The position numbers were made by a program, and so were the translations under genes. A model generated the notes under the pieces. That model ran no database searches. It saw nothing but the letters and a program-made list of their open reading frames with translations, and had not been told where the DNA came from. Positions 22,953-32,232 of a DNA stretch of 34,408 bases are shown here, in pieces (positions within the stretch are counted from its first letter, which is position 1; every line of letters starts with the position of its first letter). This DNA is from Methanobrevibacter sp. (GTDB lineage: Archaea > Methanobacteriota > Methanobacteria > Methanobacteriales > Methanobacteriaceae): the NCBI RefSeq assembly GCF_017432245.1, contig NZ_JAFRJO010000075.1:1-34408 (forward strand), read 5' to 3'.

Positions 22953-24095
22953 ATGAAAACAAACAAATACATTCCGTTTGGAATAATTCTAATCATTTTT
23001 GGAACTTTACTATTCTTCTTAAGTGGAATAGACCAATTCATAAGACCATTTACCCAACCTCTCCTAATGGGATCCTCAAAAGGGAAAGACATACTCTTTT
23101 TTGTTCTTTTAGGAATTACAATAATATTATCCATACTTGGAGACAATGAAAAAATATACAACTATTTTAAGAATCTCCATATTCCAGAAATCTTAAAAGA
23201 TAAGGAGTTCTACTTAAAGATATCCTTAATCTTATTGCTTTTTACTGCAATAGCAGGGCTAGTTATGGAATTTTACTTAAGGAATTCTCTTGGAATAGAT
23301 TGGAACACAATCCTTGTTATCATGAATCCAAGTGAAACAAGCACAAGCATTCTCCATTCCCATTTATACAAAGGAATATTTGGAATGATTCTTGGAATGC
23401 TTCTAACATACATTCCAGCTGGAATTCATACAGGAAGCTCATTAAGCGCTTACACTCCAGATTTGATTGGTCTCCTATTCATATTGATTCCAATCAATTA
23501 TCTTCTTATGGTCCTTTCAATGCAAAGACGAAAGGCAGTGCCAAGAATCTTCTTAGCATTTGCAAGCACAATTGGAATAATTGGACTTATAGATGGAGGA
23601 TTATTTGCTACTCCAACAGTTGGAGGAATCTATGGAATACTCATATTGATGTACAATAATGAAATACTTGAAGGATTTTCAGATTATATAACTGAAAAAG
23701 ATAAAAGAGATACAATTAAAAGCCAATTAAATGAAGAATTGGTGACAATTAAATCTATTTTAACAGGCAAAATAAGAGATAACAGTAAATCAGTTAAAAA
23801 GTATTTGAAGATTTTGATTCCACATATAGCTTTGATTCTAATCATTGCCTTAAGGTTTTCAATTGCATTTTATGGCGCTTGTCCTGATTCCTATGAATTG
23901 AATATAGACCATCCCCATGATCTTGATAGTTTAAATCAATACGATGTATTAAATTTAAGAGAGGATGAAAATAAAACAACATTTTATCTTTCAAATCAAT
24001 ATAATGAGATGGAATTGTTAAATAACTTAGCCATTGATTTAGAGGGAAAATGTGATTGGTATTCACTTAGCTGGAACATATATTCATACTTATAA
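22953..24095 (+). CDS. Multi-pass membrane protein of unknown function
   Basis: 380 aa with about eight membrane helices (roughly 8-25, 47-65, 90-110, 140-160, 170-190, 198-215, 220-236, 290-308). A cytosolic stretch (240-285) is rich in Lys, Glu and Asp, and the 70-residue C-terminal region is soluble (probably outside) and carries two cysteines (YGACPD and EGKCDW) that could form a disulfide. No conserved catalytic motif or family recognised. GGAG about 8 nt before the ATG supports the start. Divergent from the TauE gene. Confidence 0.65.
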   Translation: MKTNKYIPFGIILIIFGTLLFFLSGIDQFIRPFTQPLLMGSSKGKDILFFVLLGITIILSILGDNEKIYNYFKNLHIPEILKDKEFYLKISLILLLFTAIAGLVMEFYLRNSLGIDWNTILVIMNPSETSTSILHSHLYKGIFGMILGMLLTYIPAGIHTGSSLSAYTPDLIGLLFILIPINYLLMVLSMQRRKAVPRIFLAFASTIGIIGLIDGGLFATPTVGGIYGILILMYNNEILEGFSDYITEKDKRDTIKSQLNEELVTIKSILTGKIRDNSKSVKKYLKILIPHIALILIIALRFSIAFYGACPDSYELNIDHPHDLDSLNQYDVLNLREDENKTTFYLSNQYNEMELLNNLAIDLEGKCDWYSLSWNIYSYL

Positions 24096-24206
24096 AAAGA
24101 TTATTAAAAAAATCATTATTATTTATAAACAATAATTTTATTAAATAAATATATAAAACAAAAACAAAACAATTCAACTATATCTAATTATTCAGAGATG
24201 ATTGTA

Positions 24207-26138
24207 ATGAAAATTAGTATTATCATACCTACATACAACGAAGAGGAATATCTTCCTAAATTGCTTGAAAGCATAAAATCCCAGGATTTCACTGATTATG
24301 AAGTTATTGTTGCTGATGCACAATCCGATGATAATACTAGAGAGATTGCTAAGGAGTATGGTTGCATTGTTGTAGAAGGCGGACTTCCTGGACCTGGAAG
24401 AAACAGAGGTGCAGAAGTCGCTCAAGGAGAAATATTACTATTTTTAGACTCCGACTTGGAATTGACCGAAAATTACCTAAGCAATGTGATTGAAGAGTTT
24501 GAGTCCGAGGATTTGGGAATTGCAATTACCCAAATGACCCCACTTTCTGAAAAGAAAAGGGACAAGTACCTACATGACCTTGCAAACTGGTTTATGATTG
24601 CTGTTGAAAACATCAAGCCTCATGGAGCAGGATGCTATGGAATCATCTCAAAAAAGGAATTGCATGATGAAGTAGATGGATTTGATGAGAACCTAAGCTT
24701 TGGTGAAGACACTGACTATATCGAACGTGTTGCTGAAATAAGTGAATTTAAAGTGCTTAGAAATGCTAGAATCGGTGTTTCAACCAGAAGACTTGAAGAG
24801 GAAGGGCTTTACACATTGCTTAAGCAATATGGAAAAAGCACTGTAAATGACTTTAGAGGAAAAAGGACTTCAGCAGAGGACTTAGGTTACGAGTTTGGTC
24901 ATGACCCAATAGCTGCACTTGATAGTGTTGATATGGAAAGGATTGCTGAAAAATCCAGAAACAGAAAGATAAAAGATAGAATCAATAAATTCAAGGACAG
25001 AGAAATAGAAGAAAATGAACTTATTGAAGTTACTGAAGAGGAAACCGGCCTTATAATAAAAGAGGCAGCAGGATCTGAAGGCAAAAAAAGAATTTTCTAT
25101 TCCGTTTGTGGAGAGGGAATGGGACATGCAATCAGAAGCAGTGTCATTCTAGAGCATTTAACCAAAAAATATGATGTTTATATCTTTTCAAGCGAAAGGG
25201 CATATGAATTCCTCGCCAATAAGTTTGATAATGTATTTGAGATTGGAGGATTCAACACTGTCTATGAAAACAATGTGGTCAGAACCAAGAAAACATTCTT
25301 CAAGGCATTGAAGGCAAATCCTACAAACTTGAAGGAAGGATACAATGTATTATATAAGGAATGCAAAAGAGTTAAGCCTAATATAATCATATCAGACTTT
25401 GAAAACTATGCAAGTATGCTCAGTAAGCTTATGAACATTCCTTTAATCAGCCTTGACAATATTCATATGCTGACACAGTGCGAATATGATTATCCTCCAC
25501 ATCACAGAGCGGATATGTTGACTGCAAAGGCAGTTACAAAATCATATATCCTCAGGCCAAAAAGACATATAATAACATCATTCTTCTATCCTCCATTAAA
25601 GCATCCTAAGATGACTGCCCTTTACCCTCCAGTATTGAGGGAGGAGATAATGAAATTGGAACCTGTTGAAGGAGAGCATGTTTTGGTTTATCAAACAGCA
25701 GAATCAAGCATAAACCTTATGGAAGAGCTTAAGAAACTTGATTACAAATTCATCGTTTATGGTTTCAACAAGGATGAAGTTGATGAGAACTTGACATACA
25801 GGTCTTTCAATGAAGAGCAGATCTTTGAAGATATGAGAACAGCTAAGGCAATTATAGTGAACGGTGGATTCACTATGATCTCAGAGGCCATCTACCTTAA
25901 GAAGCCTATCTACAGCACTCCTGCACATAAGAACTTTGAACAGATATTGAATGGATTCTATGTTGAAAAGTTAGGATTTGGAGAATACCATGATAAATTA
26001 GATGTCAAAAAGATCGAAAGCTTTTTGGATAATCTTGACAAGTATCAGGAAAACTTAAACAAGGTCGAGCCATGGGACAATACTGAAATCCTAAAGGATC
26101 TTGACTTAAGCATTGAAAAATATGCAAGGCTTGATTAA
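24207..26138 (+). CDS. Bifunctional glycosyltransferase (GT2 + MJ1255-type)
   Basis: A 643-aa fusion of two transferase modules. Residues 1-225 are a GT2 domain: SIIIPTYNEEEYLPKLLESI, VIVADAQSDDNT, and the DxD-type FLDSDLEL near 80, with acceptor-side DENLSFGEDTDYIERV. After a charged linker (240-285), residues 290-640 form a GT-B domain of the archaeal MJ1255/UDP-GlcNAc-transferase-like group: YSVCGEGMGHAIRSSVILEH, IIISDFENYASM, and the donor-site region IIVNGGFTMISEAIYLKKPI. The start is set at the ATG at 24207, so the protein begins MKISIIIPTYN; ATG 24198 is also in frame. No membrane segments. A role in surface glycan or glycolipid synthesis is inference. Confidence 0.85.
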   Translation: MKISIIIPTYNEEEYLPKLLESIKSQDFTDYEVIVADAQSDDNTREIAKEYGCIVVEGGLPGPGRNRGAEVAQGEILLFLDSDLELTENYLSNVIEEFESEDLGIAITQMTPLSEKKRDKYLHDLANWFMIAVENIKPHGAGCYGIISKKELHDEVDGFDENLSFGEDTDYIERVAEISEFKVLRNARIGVSTRRLEEEGLYTLLKQYGKSTVNDFRGKRTSAEDLGYEFGHDPIAALDSVDMERIAEKSRNRKIKDRINKFKDREIEENELIEVTEEETGLIIKEAAGSEGKKRIFYSVCGEGMGHAIRSSVILEHLTKKYDVYIFSSERAYEFLANKFDNVFEIGGFNTVYENNVVRTKKTFFKALKANPTNLKEGYNVLYKECKRVKPNIIISDFENYASMLSKLMNIPLISLDNIHMLTQCEYDYPPHHRADMLTAKAVTKSYILRPKRHIITSFFYPPLKHPKMTALYPPVLREEIMKLEPVEGEHVLVYQTAESSINLMEELKKLDYKFIVYGFNKDEVDENLTYRSFNEEQIFEDMRTAKAIIVNGGFTMISEAIYLKKPIYSTPAHKNFEQILNGFYVEKLGFGEYHDKLDVKKIESFLDNLDKYQENLNKVEPWDNTEILKDLDLSIEKYARLD

Positions 26139-26194
26139 TGTTTAAATTAAAAAATAAGCATTTTATAACCTTTTCTTAAAAACTATTTTTTTGC

Positions 26195-26240
26195 TTCATG
26201 TAATTTCATGACATTGCATGAAACTATTTTTTATATTTTT
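26195..26240 (+). terminator. TTCATG-type hairpin and T tract between convergent genes
   Basis: TTTCATG (26204-26210) and CATGAAA (26217-26223) form a perfect 7-bp stem with a 6-nt loop, followed by CTATTTTTTATATTTTT. It is probably the terminator of the glycosyltransferase gene and resembles the TTCATG cluster at 11863-11914. Confidence 0.55.
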
Positions 26241-26324
26241 AGAAAAAAAGAATTTTGAAAAAAATTATAGTTTTATTGAATACGAACTAAAATAAATGAG
26301 ATAAAAAAAGAAAAGAATTGAGTG

Positions 26325-27314
26325 TTATAAAGTTACACCCATTTCTAATTGTTCAGTAAGTTCCTTGTATCTGTTACGGATAGTTACTTCAGTTACACCT
26401 GCAACTTCTGCAACATCCCTTTGGGTTTTTCTTTCACCTAATAAAACAGATGCAATGTATAATGCAGCAGCAGCTACACCAGTTGGACCTCTACCAGAAG
26501 TTAATCCTTTTTCCATTGCCTTTTCAATGATTTCAATGGATCTGGATTGCACTTCACCAGACAAACCGAGTTCACTTGCGAATCTTGGAACATAGTCTAC
26601 TGGAGATGTAGGAGGTAACTTAATGTTCAATTCTCTTGTCAAGAATCTGTAAGTTCTTCCAACTTCTTTTTTACTTACTCTAGAAACTTCAGCGATTTCA
26701 TCTAAAGTACGAGGTACTTTACATCTTCTACAAGCTGCATATAAAGAAGCAGCTACAACACCTTCAATACTTCTTCCACGGATAAGCTTGTTTTCCACTG
26801 CACTTCTGTAAACAACTGAAGCAGCTTCCCTTACACTTCTTGGAAGACCTAATCTTGAAGAGTCTCTGTCTAATTCACTTAAAGCAAAAGCCAAGTTACG
26901 TTCAGTAGCACCGGAAATCCTGATTTTTCTTTGCCATTTTCTTAAACGGTACCATTGAGCTCTGTTTCTTGCAGGAATATCTCTACCATAGATATCTTTA
27001 TTCCTCCAATCAATCATTGTACTTAAACCTTTATCGTGAATAGTGTAAGTAATAGGAGCACCTACTCTTGTACGTTTGTCTCTTTGTTCATGGTCGAATG
27101 CTCTCCATTCAGGACCCATATCTACAAGGTTTTCATCAATAACTAATCCACAGTTAGCACAAACCACTTCTGCCCTTTCATAGTCTCCAATCAAATCAGT
27201 TGATCCACATTGAGGACATACGGTTTGTTTTTCTGGCTCAGAGTCATCTTTTTGTCTTCTTCTTGAAGTTCTTTTGGAATTTTGAAGAACTTCTTCAGAT
27301 AATCCTTCTTTCGT
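26325..27314 (-). CDS. tfb: Transcription initiation factor TFB, non-canonical start
   Basis: A TFIIB homologue that recruits RNA polymerase to the TBP-TATA complex. The zinc ribbon (C33-x2-C36 in [11 protein letters not shown]52-x2-C55 in VCANCGLV), the B-reader/linker with [19 protein letters not shown], and two cyclin repeats ending near [18 protein letters not shown] are intact. Full length needs about 40 residues upstream of the first TTG (27194), which would cut the zinc ribbon. The frame is open back to a TGA near 27375 but holds no ATG, GTG or TTG. GGAG at 27323-27326 is 8 nt from an ACG (27312-27314), which I take as the start; ATT at 27318-27320 is an alternative. Follows gar1 by about 70 bp, probably as one operon. 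Confidence 0.85.
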   Translation of the reverse strand, partial: TKEGLSEEVLQNSKRTSRRRQKDDSEPEKQTVCPQCGSTDLIGDYERAEVVCANCGLVIDENLVDMGPEWRAFDHEQRDKRTRVGAPITYTIHDKGLSTMIDWRNKDIYGRDIPARNRAQWYRLRKWQRKIRISGATERNLAFALSELDRDSSRLGLPRSVREAASVVYRSAVENKLIRGRSIEGVVAASLYAACRRCKVPRTLDEIAEVSRVSKKEVGRTYRFLTRELNIKLPPTSPVDYVPRFASELGLSGEVQSRSIEIIEKAMEKGLTSGRGPTGVAAAALYIASVLLGERKTQRDVAEVAGVTEVTIRNRYKELTEQLEMGVTL

Positions 27315-27384
27315 GTTAATCTCTCCTATTATATTATTTTGAAAATTCTCTAAAAAATGAATAGAGAATCAATTTTTAAATGGA

Positions 27385-27723
27385 TTATTTGTTTCTTCTC
27401 TTTTTGGAATTGGATTTTCTACTTTTAGATCTTTTGGAATTAGATTTTGAATTCTTGTTTTTCTTACTTGTCTTTTCCATTTCACGCTTAGTAGAAACAA
27501 ATAGTTTTTCACCATGTCTACTTTCAAGATCCCTTCTATTAACTGACCTAAAAATATTTACAGAAACATATGGATTCTTAACTGGGCCAAAAATAGAATA
27601 TACCTTACCTATTTTCTGCTTATCATTAGTGAAAACATAAGCTCCAGCGGGAGGAGTCTTGGTTGTTTTGACTATAAGCTTTCCAGAATTGGCAAGGTGT
27701 GAGATGTTTCCTAAAAATTTCAT
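27385..27723 (-). CDS. gar1: Gar1, H/ACA RNP subunit, with basic tail
   Basis: A 112-aa protein; the Gar1/Naf1 beta-barrel is seen in residues 1-80 (LGNISHLANSGKLIVKT, PPAGAYVFTNDKQKIGKVYS, IFGPVKNPYVSV). Gar1 binds Cbf5 in box H/ACA particles that make pseudouridine in rRNA. The last 30 residues are almost only Lys, Ser, Asn and Arg, longer and more repetitive than expected for archaeal Gar1. The start is the ATG at 27723 with GGTGAT upstream. First gene of a probable gar1-tfb operon. Confidence 0.9.
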   Translation of the reverse strand: MKFLGNISHLANSGKLIVKTTKTPPAGAYVFTNDKQKIGKVYSIFGPVKNPYVSVNIFRSVNRRDLESRHGEKLFVSTKREMEKTSKKNKNSKSNSKRSKSRKSNSKKRRNK

Positions 27724-27758
27724 CAAATCACCTTAAAAATAAACATTAGTACATCTTA

Positions 27759-27792
27759 ATATAATGACATTATAATATATAAATGTTTCGAT
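27759..27792 (-). promoter_or_regulatory. gar1-tfb promoter
   Basis: On the minus strand CGAAACATTTATATATT (about 27776-27792) is a strong BRE/TATA. Just downstream is TATAATG/CATTATA, a 7-bp inverted repeat with one central base (27760-27774), near the expected start of transcription. Confidence 0.6.
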
Positions 27793-27898
27793 GCCTTTAT
27801 ATATAAAAAAATTTCTTCTTAAAAAGGATTACTAAAAAATCCTAATAAAAACTTTTTAATATAGTCATATTCATTCTTTAATCAACAAACAATTGATT

Positions 27899-27971
27899 AA
27901 TAATAGTTAATTCTGGTCATATATAAAGATTATGGAAGTAGCTGGAAAGAACAGTAAGAAATAATAGTTAA
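27899..27971 (+). promoter_or_regulatory. Promoter region of the sirtuin gene with direct repeat
   Basis: CATATATAAAG (27919-27929) is a TATA box. The 12-bp sequence AATAATAGTTAA occurs at 27899-27910 and again at 27960-27971, flanking it. No ribosome binding site is clear before the ATG at 27990. Confidence 0.4.
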
Positions 27972-27989
27972 CAGAAATATAATAGAATT

Positions 27990-28718
27990 ATGAATGAAAT
28001 TAGCGAGTTGCAGGAAATTATAGATAATAGCGACAATATTGTATTCTTTGGAGGAGCAGGTGTTTCTACAGAAAGCGGAATTCCGGACTTCAGATCTGAA
28101 AGGGGAATATTTAAAAGCTTAGAGAAATATGGCCATAGCCCAGAATATCTGGTTTCACACACTTACTATATGAATCATCCTGAAGAGTTTTTTAATTATT
28201 ACAAGGAAAATCTAATTTTCAAGGATGCAATGCCGAATCCCGCTCATTTAAAGCTTGCTGAACTTGAAAAAGCAGGCAAGCTAAAAGCTGTTATCACTCA
28301 AAATATCGATGGATTGCATCAAAAGGCAGGAAGCAAGAATGTTCTAGAGCTTCATGGAAGCATTCATAGAAACTATTGTGAGTTTTGCAAAATGGAATAT
28401 GACCTTGATTTCATCTTAAGAAATGAGGGAGTTCCAAGATGTGAATGCGGGGGGATAGTCAAGCCGGATGTTGTGCTTTATGAAGAGCCTTTAAATAATG
28501 ATGTCTTAAGCTCATCCATCAACTACATTGCTAATGCAGACACATTGATAATCGGAGGAACTTCACTTGTGGTTTATCCTGCTGCAGGATTGATAAATTA
28601 CTTCAATGGCTCAAAATTGGTTTTAATCAATAAAAGCGAAACTCCTTATGACAATTTAGCCAGTTTAGTCATTAATGAAGCTATTGGAGAAACATTAGAA
28701 CAGATAAAAATAGAATAA
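27990..28718 (+). CDS. cobB: NAD-dependent protein deacylase, Sir2 family
   Basis: A 242-aa sirtuin, removing acyl groups from protein lysines with NAD as co-substrate and giving O-acyl-ADP-ribose and nicotinamide. It shows FFGGAGVSTESGIPDFRS (19-36), TQNIDGLH (103-110), the catalytic His122 in LHGS, the structural zinc cysteines C130, C133, C151 and C153, and GGTSLVVYPAAG for NAD binding. The length is typical of small class sirtuins. Its product O-acetyl-ADP-ribose is a known substrate of some ADP-ribosylglycohydrolases, one of which is encoded at 2028, though that link is only a thought. Possible target: chromatin protein Alba or acetyl-CoA synthetase, as elsewhere. Confidence 0.95.
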   Translation: MNEISELQEIIDNSDNIVFFGGAGVSTESGIPDFRSERGIFKSLEKYGHSPEYLVSHTYYMNHPEEFFNYYKENLIFKDAMPNPAHLKLAELEKAGKLKAVITQNIDGLHQKAGSKNVLELHGSIHRNYCEFCKMEYDLDFILRNEGVPRCECGGIVKPDVVLYEEPLNNDVLSSSINYIANADTLIIGGTSLVVYPAAGLINYFNGSKLVLINKSETPYDNLASLVINEAIGETLEQIKIE

Positions 28719-28724
28719 TCATTT

Positions 28725-28783
28725 AAAATTAAAAAATAGGTTAAAAATAGAAAAAGAATTAAAAAGAATAGGTACTGATTTTA
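28725..28783. terminator. Short A-rich spacer between convergent genes
   Basis: AAAATTAAAAAATAGG-type sequence between sirtuin and RraA-like genes. On the minus strand it gives oligo-T runs directly behind the RraA-like stop, fitting a terminator for that gene. No strong hairpin. Confidence 0.35.
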
Positions 28784-29518
28784 TTACCTATTCAAACCAA
28801 TAATCTCAGACAATAATCTGCCTTTTTTCAATTCCTTAATGATATGGCTTTCCTTTACTTTCACGTTAAAGGTAGCCACCATGGTTTCATGGAAAAGCTC
28901 CTTAGGAATCACTACTACACCATTTTGATCTCCAAATACAAAGTCTCCTGGCTTTATGATGTCATCATCAATTTCCAAATCAATGTTTATTTCACCAAGA
29001 CCTAATGCCTTACCTGCATTTGGAAGATAATCAAGTGCAAAAACAGGATAATCCAAATCAACAAGTGCATCCATATCTCTTGCCCAACCGTATAAAACAG
29101 TTCCAGCGATTCCTTTCTCACCTGCACAAGTGGAAGCAAGTTCTCCCCAAACTGAAGCAGGCTTTCCATAAGTGTAAATGAATAGGACTTCACCTTTTTC
29201 TGCATTATCCATAGCCATCAATGAAGTTCCCCAATCATCAGTATTGGTCTTTGCAGTGAATATCTTACCATAAACCTTATTGTCATTCATCGGTTTCAAT
29301 CCATCTATAACACCACTGCGTCCAGAGACAGATGAGTAAGCATCTGATAGTTGACAAGCGGAACTTGAATCCAAGATCTTCTTCAATAAATCATGATTTT
29401 TGCTTTTTTCATCATCTAAATCATCAATGGAAAAATTATATTTGCTAATATCAACATCATCCAAGTCAATCACTTTGGATGATTTTTTCAATAAAGTCTT
29501 AGGAGTGATTTTAGCCAA
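28784..29518 (-). CDS. RraA-family protein
   Basis: A 244-aa protein. Residues about 45-235 match the RraA / HMG-aldolase-like fold: CQLSDAYSSVSGRSGVIDGL, WGELASTCAGEKGIAGTVLY, GWARDMDALVDLDYPVFA and GDFVFGDQNGVVVIP. Members are RNase E regulators, aldolases or unknown; archaea lack RNase E, so an aldolase/decarboxylase-type or other metabolic role is likelier. About 45 N-terminal residues precede the domain. The start is TTG at 29518 with GAGGTG at 29524-29529. Alone on its strand, with a long non-coding region upstream. Confidence 0.85.
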   Translation of the reverse strand: MAKITPKTLLKKSSKVIDLDDVDISKYNFSIDDLDDEKSKNHDLLKKILDSSSACQLSDAYSSVSGRSGVIDGLKPMNDNKVYGKIFTAKTNTDDWGTSLMAMDNAEKGEVLFIYTYGKPASVWGELASTCAGEKGIAGTVLYGWARDMDALVDLDYPVFALDYLPNAGKALGLGEINIDLEIDDDIIKPGDFVFGDQNGVVVIPKELFHETMVATFNVKVKESHIIKELKKGRLLSEIIGLNR

Positions 29519-30559
29519 TTTAACACCTCTTTTAAATATAAAATTATTAAATGATTATTAATTGATTATCAATAGATTATTAATTATATACACTTAAATT
29601 TCTAAAGTATGTTTAATAAACATTTCTAAAAATTTTAAAAAATTTTAAATTCATTAGAAAAATATAAAATAATTTATATATTATGATGTAGATATAATTA
29701 TGTGGATACTAAAATCATATAAAAATGATATTAAATTATAATAGAAATTATAATTACATTATTAATTAATTAAAAACTTAATTAATTCATTATTAATTAC
29801 AATTATTACATTATTATTAAAATTAAAGACTTAAGGTGAAAGGAAAATAGATTATTATTACTTAAATTAAACTAATTATCATTAAATTAATTCAGAATAA
29901 ATTTTTACTTAAATAAACAAAATTCATCAATTATAAGATAAAAAGAACAATTATTCATTGAGTTATTTGAATTAGCTTATATAAACAATATTTAAACTAT
30001 TAAATTTAACTACTTTTACCAATCCAAAATCAATGCGATTTTAAATGATCATCTTTAAATTTTAATCAAACAATATCTTTTTTTATATGAATCAATCATA
30101 GCGAGTTTCATGATTGAATAGCTATGTCTATTTACTTCAAGAAATTCTATAAAATTAGTATCTGCTTTTATCAATTAATTATAAAATTAATTAATCAATT
30201 TATTACAAATTACAGTATAATTTAAAATTATAATCAATTAAAAATTAACAGTTTATTAATTAAAATTAATTATAATTAAGCTAGTAGTAAAAATTGTTAT
30301 TATGCTAAATCTTAATTAGAATAATTAATTTTAAATCATTATTTAAAAAAGAAGTTTAAATTAAACCAATTACAAAAAACACGTTTAAAATAAACTAAAT
30401 GAGGTATTATTAATTATAAAAATGTTTAAAACTGGAGATAAAAAATTAAAAAAATTATTCATAGGTTTTAAATTATCATGATAGATATTGGTTATGATAA
30501 CAATTCTACGAAAAACTAGCCTTAAATTATCCTATTACAAAGCTCAAAGGAGGCTTATT
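29519..30559. other. 1-kb non-coding region before dnaG
   Basis: Extremely AT-rich with no gene. It holds a perfect 10-bp hairpin AATTAATTAA/TTAATTAATT (29764-29787), candidate TATA boxes near 29977-29985 and 30081-30090, and the alternative hairpins at 30092-30126 listed separately. TTATCAT (30473-30479) pairs with ATGATAA (30494-30500). A 19-codon frame (30422-30481) lacks a good ribosome binding site. It may hold long promoters or an unannotated small RNA; no proof. Confidence 0.45.
30092..30126 (+). ncRNA. Candidate RNA element with two exclusive hairpins
   Basis: TCAATCAT (30092-30099) pairs with ATGATTGA (30110-30117), while CATAGC (30097-30102) pairs with GCTATG (30121-30126). The two stems overlap and cannot form together, as in attenuators or switches. 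The GC content here is clearly higher than around it. Strand and transcription are not established. Confidence 0.3.
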
Positions 30560-31909
30560 ATGGGAAAAGGTGTAGAATTAACTACAACTAAATATCTTAT
30601 TCACGCTCAAATCAATGCAAACGGAATCGTAGAAAAGCCTGATGTAGTAGGTGCGGTTTTCGGACAGACTGAAGGTCTTTTAAGCAACGATTTAGATTTA
30701 AGAGAGCTCCAAAGAACTGGAAGAATCGGTAGAATCCAAGTTATCATTCACTCAAATGGTGGACGTGCAAAAGGTGAAATCGTAATTCCATCTAGTTTAG
30801 ATAGAATTGAAACCGCTATCCTTGCAGCATCCTTAGAAACCATTAATCGTGTAGGTCCTTGTGAAGCATCTATTGAAGTTCTTAGAGTTGAAGACGTAAG
30901 AGCAGTGAAAAGACAACAAGTTATTAATCGTGCAAAAGAAATTTATATGGGCATGATGGAAACTGTCTCTCCTGAAAGCATGAAAATGATTGAAGAAATC
31001 AGAGAATCAATGAGAGTTCATGAAATCTCTGAATTTGGAGCAGAAAGACTTCCTGCAGGTCCAAATGTACACACTTCCGATGCAATTATCGTTGTGGAAG
31101 GAAGAAATGATGTTTTAAATTTATTAAAATACGGAATTAAAAACACTGTCGCAGTTGAAGGAGTTAATATCCCTACCAGTGTAGCTGAATTAACTAAAAA
31201 AAGAACTGTAACTGCATTTGTTGACGGTGACCGTGGCGGAGAATTAATCTTAAAAGAACTCTTGCAAGTTGGAGATGTGGACTACATCACTAGAGCTCCA
31301 AGAGGCAAAGAAGTTGAAGATTTAGAAAAAGAAGAAGTTTTAATTGCTTTAAGAGACAAAGCTCCCACTGAACAAGTAATAAACAACCTTGATTTCAATT
31401 TAGACACTCAAGGTAAAGTGGGAAAAGGCAAAATCAACAGAACTAGCAAAACTAGTGATAGAAGAGCAAAAAACTTAAACAAATCCGACAAATTTCACGG
31501 AAACAAAAACGGCAGAAGCGAACGTAAAGACAAATTCGAAAGAAAAAACGGTAGAAACGATCGCAGAGGAAAAGATAGAAATTCCAGAGGCCGCAGAGAC
31601 AGACAAAACGACAGGATTCAAGATAGTAGAATAAAATTATTAAAGAACATGTTAAAAGATTTAGAAGGAACTGGAAACAGTGAAATCTACGATGATTCTT
31701 TAAACTTATTAAAAGAAACTAATGTTAAAACCCTTTACGAAGATTTAAAAGAGGACAATCCTGATGCAGACACCGTAATTTTCGATGGTGTAATCAGCCA
31801 AAGATTAGTCGACATTGCATACTCCAAAGGAATCAAAACATTAGTTGCTTTCAAATCAAGCAGAGTAATTAAAAGACCTGACAAGCTCAGATTAGTTACT
31901 TTAAACTAA
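30560..31909 (+). CDS. dnaG: Archaeal DnaG (primase/exosome subunit)
   Basis: A 449-aa bacterial-type DnaG homologue of archaea, known as a subunit of the RNA exosome and with primase activity in some species. The start is the ATG at 30560 with AGGAGG at 30549-30554; an upstream in-frame start would add 24 unrelated residues. The N-terminal region is conserved. The Toprim motif E180 (VVEGRND) and D222-x-D224 (VDGDRGG) are intact. Residues about 285-355 form a low-complexity linker rich in Arg, Lys, Asn, Asp and Gly ([20 protein letters not shown]), longer than expected and a possible RNA-binding tail. A conserved C-terminal domain follows. A strong terminator follows the gene. Confidence 0.95.
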   Translation: MGKGVELTTTKYLIHAQINANGIVEKPDVVGAVFGQTEGLLSNDLDLRELQRTGRIGRIQVIIHSNGGRAKGEIVIPSSLDRIETAILAASLETINRVGPCEASIEVLRVEDVRAVKRQQVINRAKEIYMGMMETVSPESMKMIEEIRESMRVHEISEFGAERLPAGPNVHTSDAIIVVEGRNDVLNLLKYGIKNTVAVEGVNIPTSVAELTKKRTVTAFVDGDRGGELILKELLQVGDVDYITRAPRGKEVEDLEKEEVLIALRDKAPTEQVINNLDFNLDTQGKVGKGKINRTSKTSDRRAKNLNKSDKFHGNKNGRSERKDKFERKNGRNDRRGKDRNSRGRRDRQNDRIQDSRIKLLKNMLKDLEGTGNSEIYDDSLNLLKETNVKTLYEDLKEDNPDADTVIFDGVISQRLVDIAYSKGIKTLVAFKSSRVIKRPDKLRLVTLN

Positions 31910-31940
31910 ATAAATATTCAACTATTTAATTCCAAAGTAT

Positions 31941-31993
31941 AATAGAAATAATTATTTTATTTCTATTCTTTTTCTTTTTTTTAAATAATTCAA
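31941..31993 (+). terminator. Terminator of dnaG
   Basis: AATAGAAATAA (31941-31951) and TTATTTCTATT (31957-31967) form a perfect 11-bp stem with a 5-nt loop, followed by CTTTTTCTTTTTTTT. Confidence 0.8.
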
Positions 31994-32232
31994 ATAGTTT
32001 TATCTATTTTTCAAGATTTTTTATATTTTAAAAGTTTCAACAACAATCTTTTTTAAAAATTCAAAAATATTTAAATAAAACCATAAAGATAATTAGGTAT
32101 AACGAAGTAAAATTAATAAATAAATTAATGTTAATGAAAAATTAATAATCAATTTAAAAAATGAAAATTTTTAAAAAACTATCCTAAATTTAGATTTAAT
32201 GGGTTTGGTAAAGATCTAAAGAAGGAATTGAC
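31994..32232 (+). other. AT-rich leader region of the recombinase gene
   Basis: No gene. A possible promoter lies around 32095-32110, and GGAATTGAC precedes the ATG at 32233 as a modest ribosome binding site. No XerA dif-like 28-bp palindrome was recognised here. Confidence 0.35.

Noticed and set aside
27195-27311. TTG at 27194 as the tfb start
   Set aside because: It would remove the first zinc-ribbon CxxC, which is clearly encoded upstream in the same frame.
30422-30481. 19-codon frame MFKTGDKKLKKLFIGFKLS before dnaG
   Set aside because: The nearest GAGGT is about 16 nt away, and the size is expected by chance in such sequence.
30488-30559. N-terminal extension of dnaG from an upstream ATG
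   Set aside because: AGGAGG lies just before ATG 30560, and the protein from there begins like other archaeal DnaG proteins.
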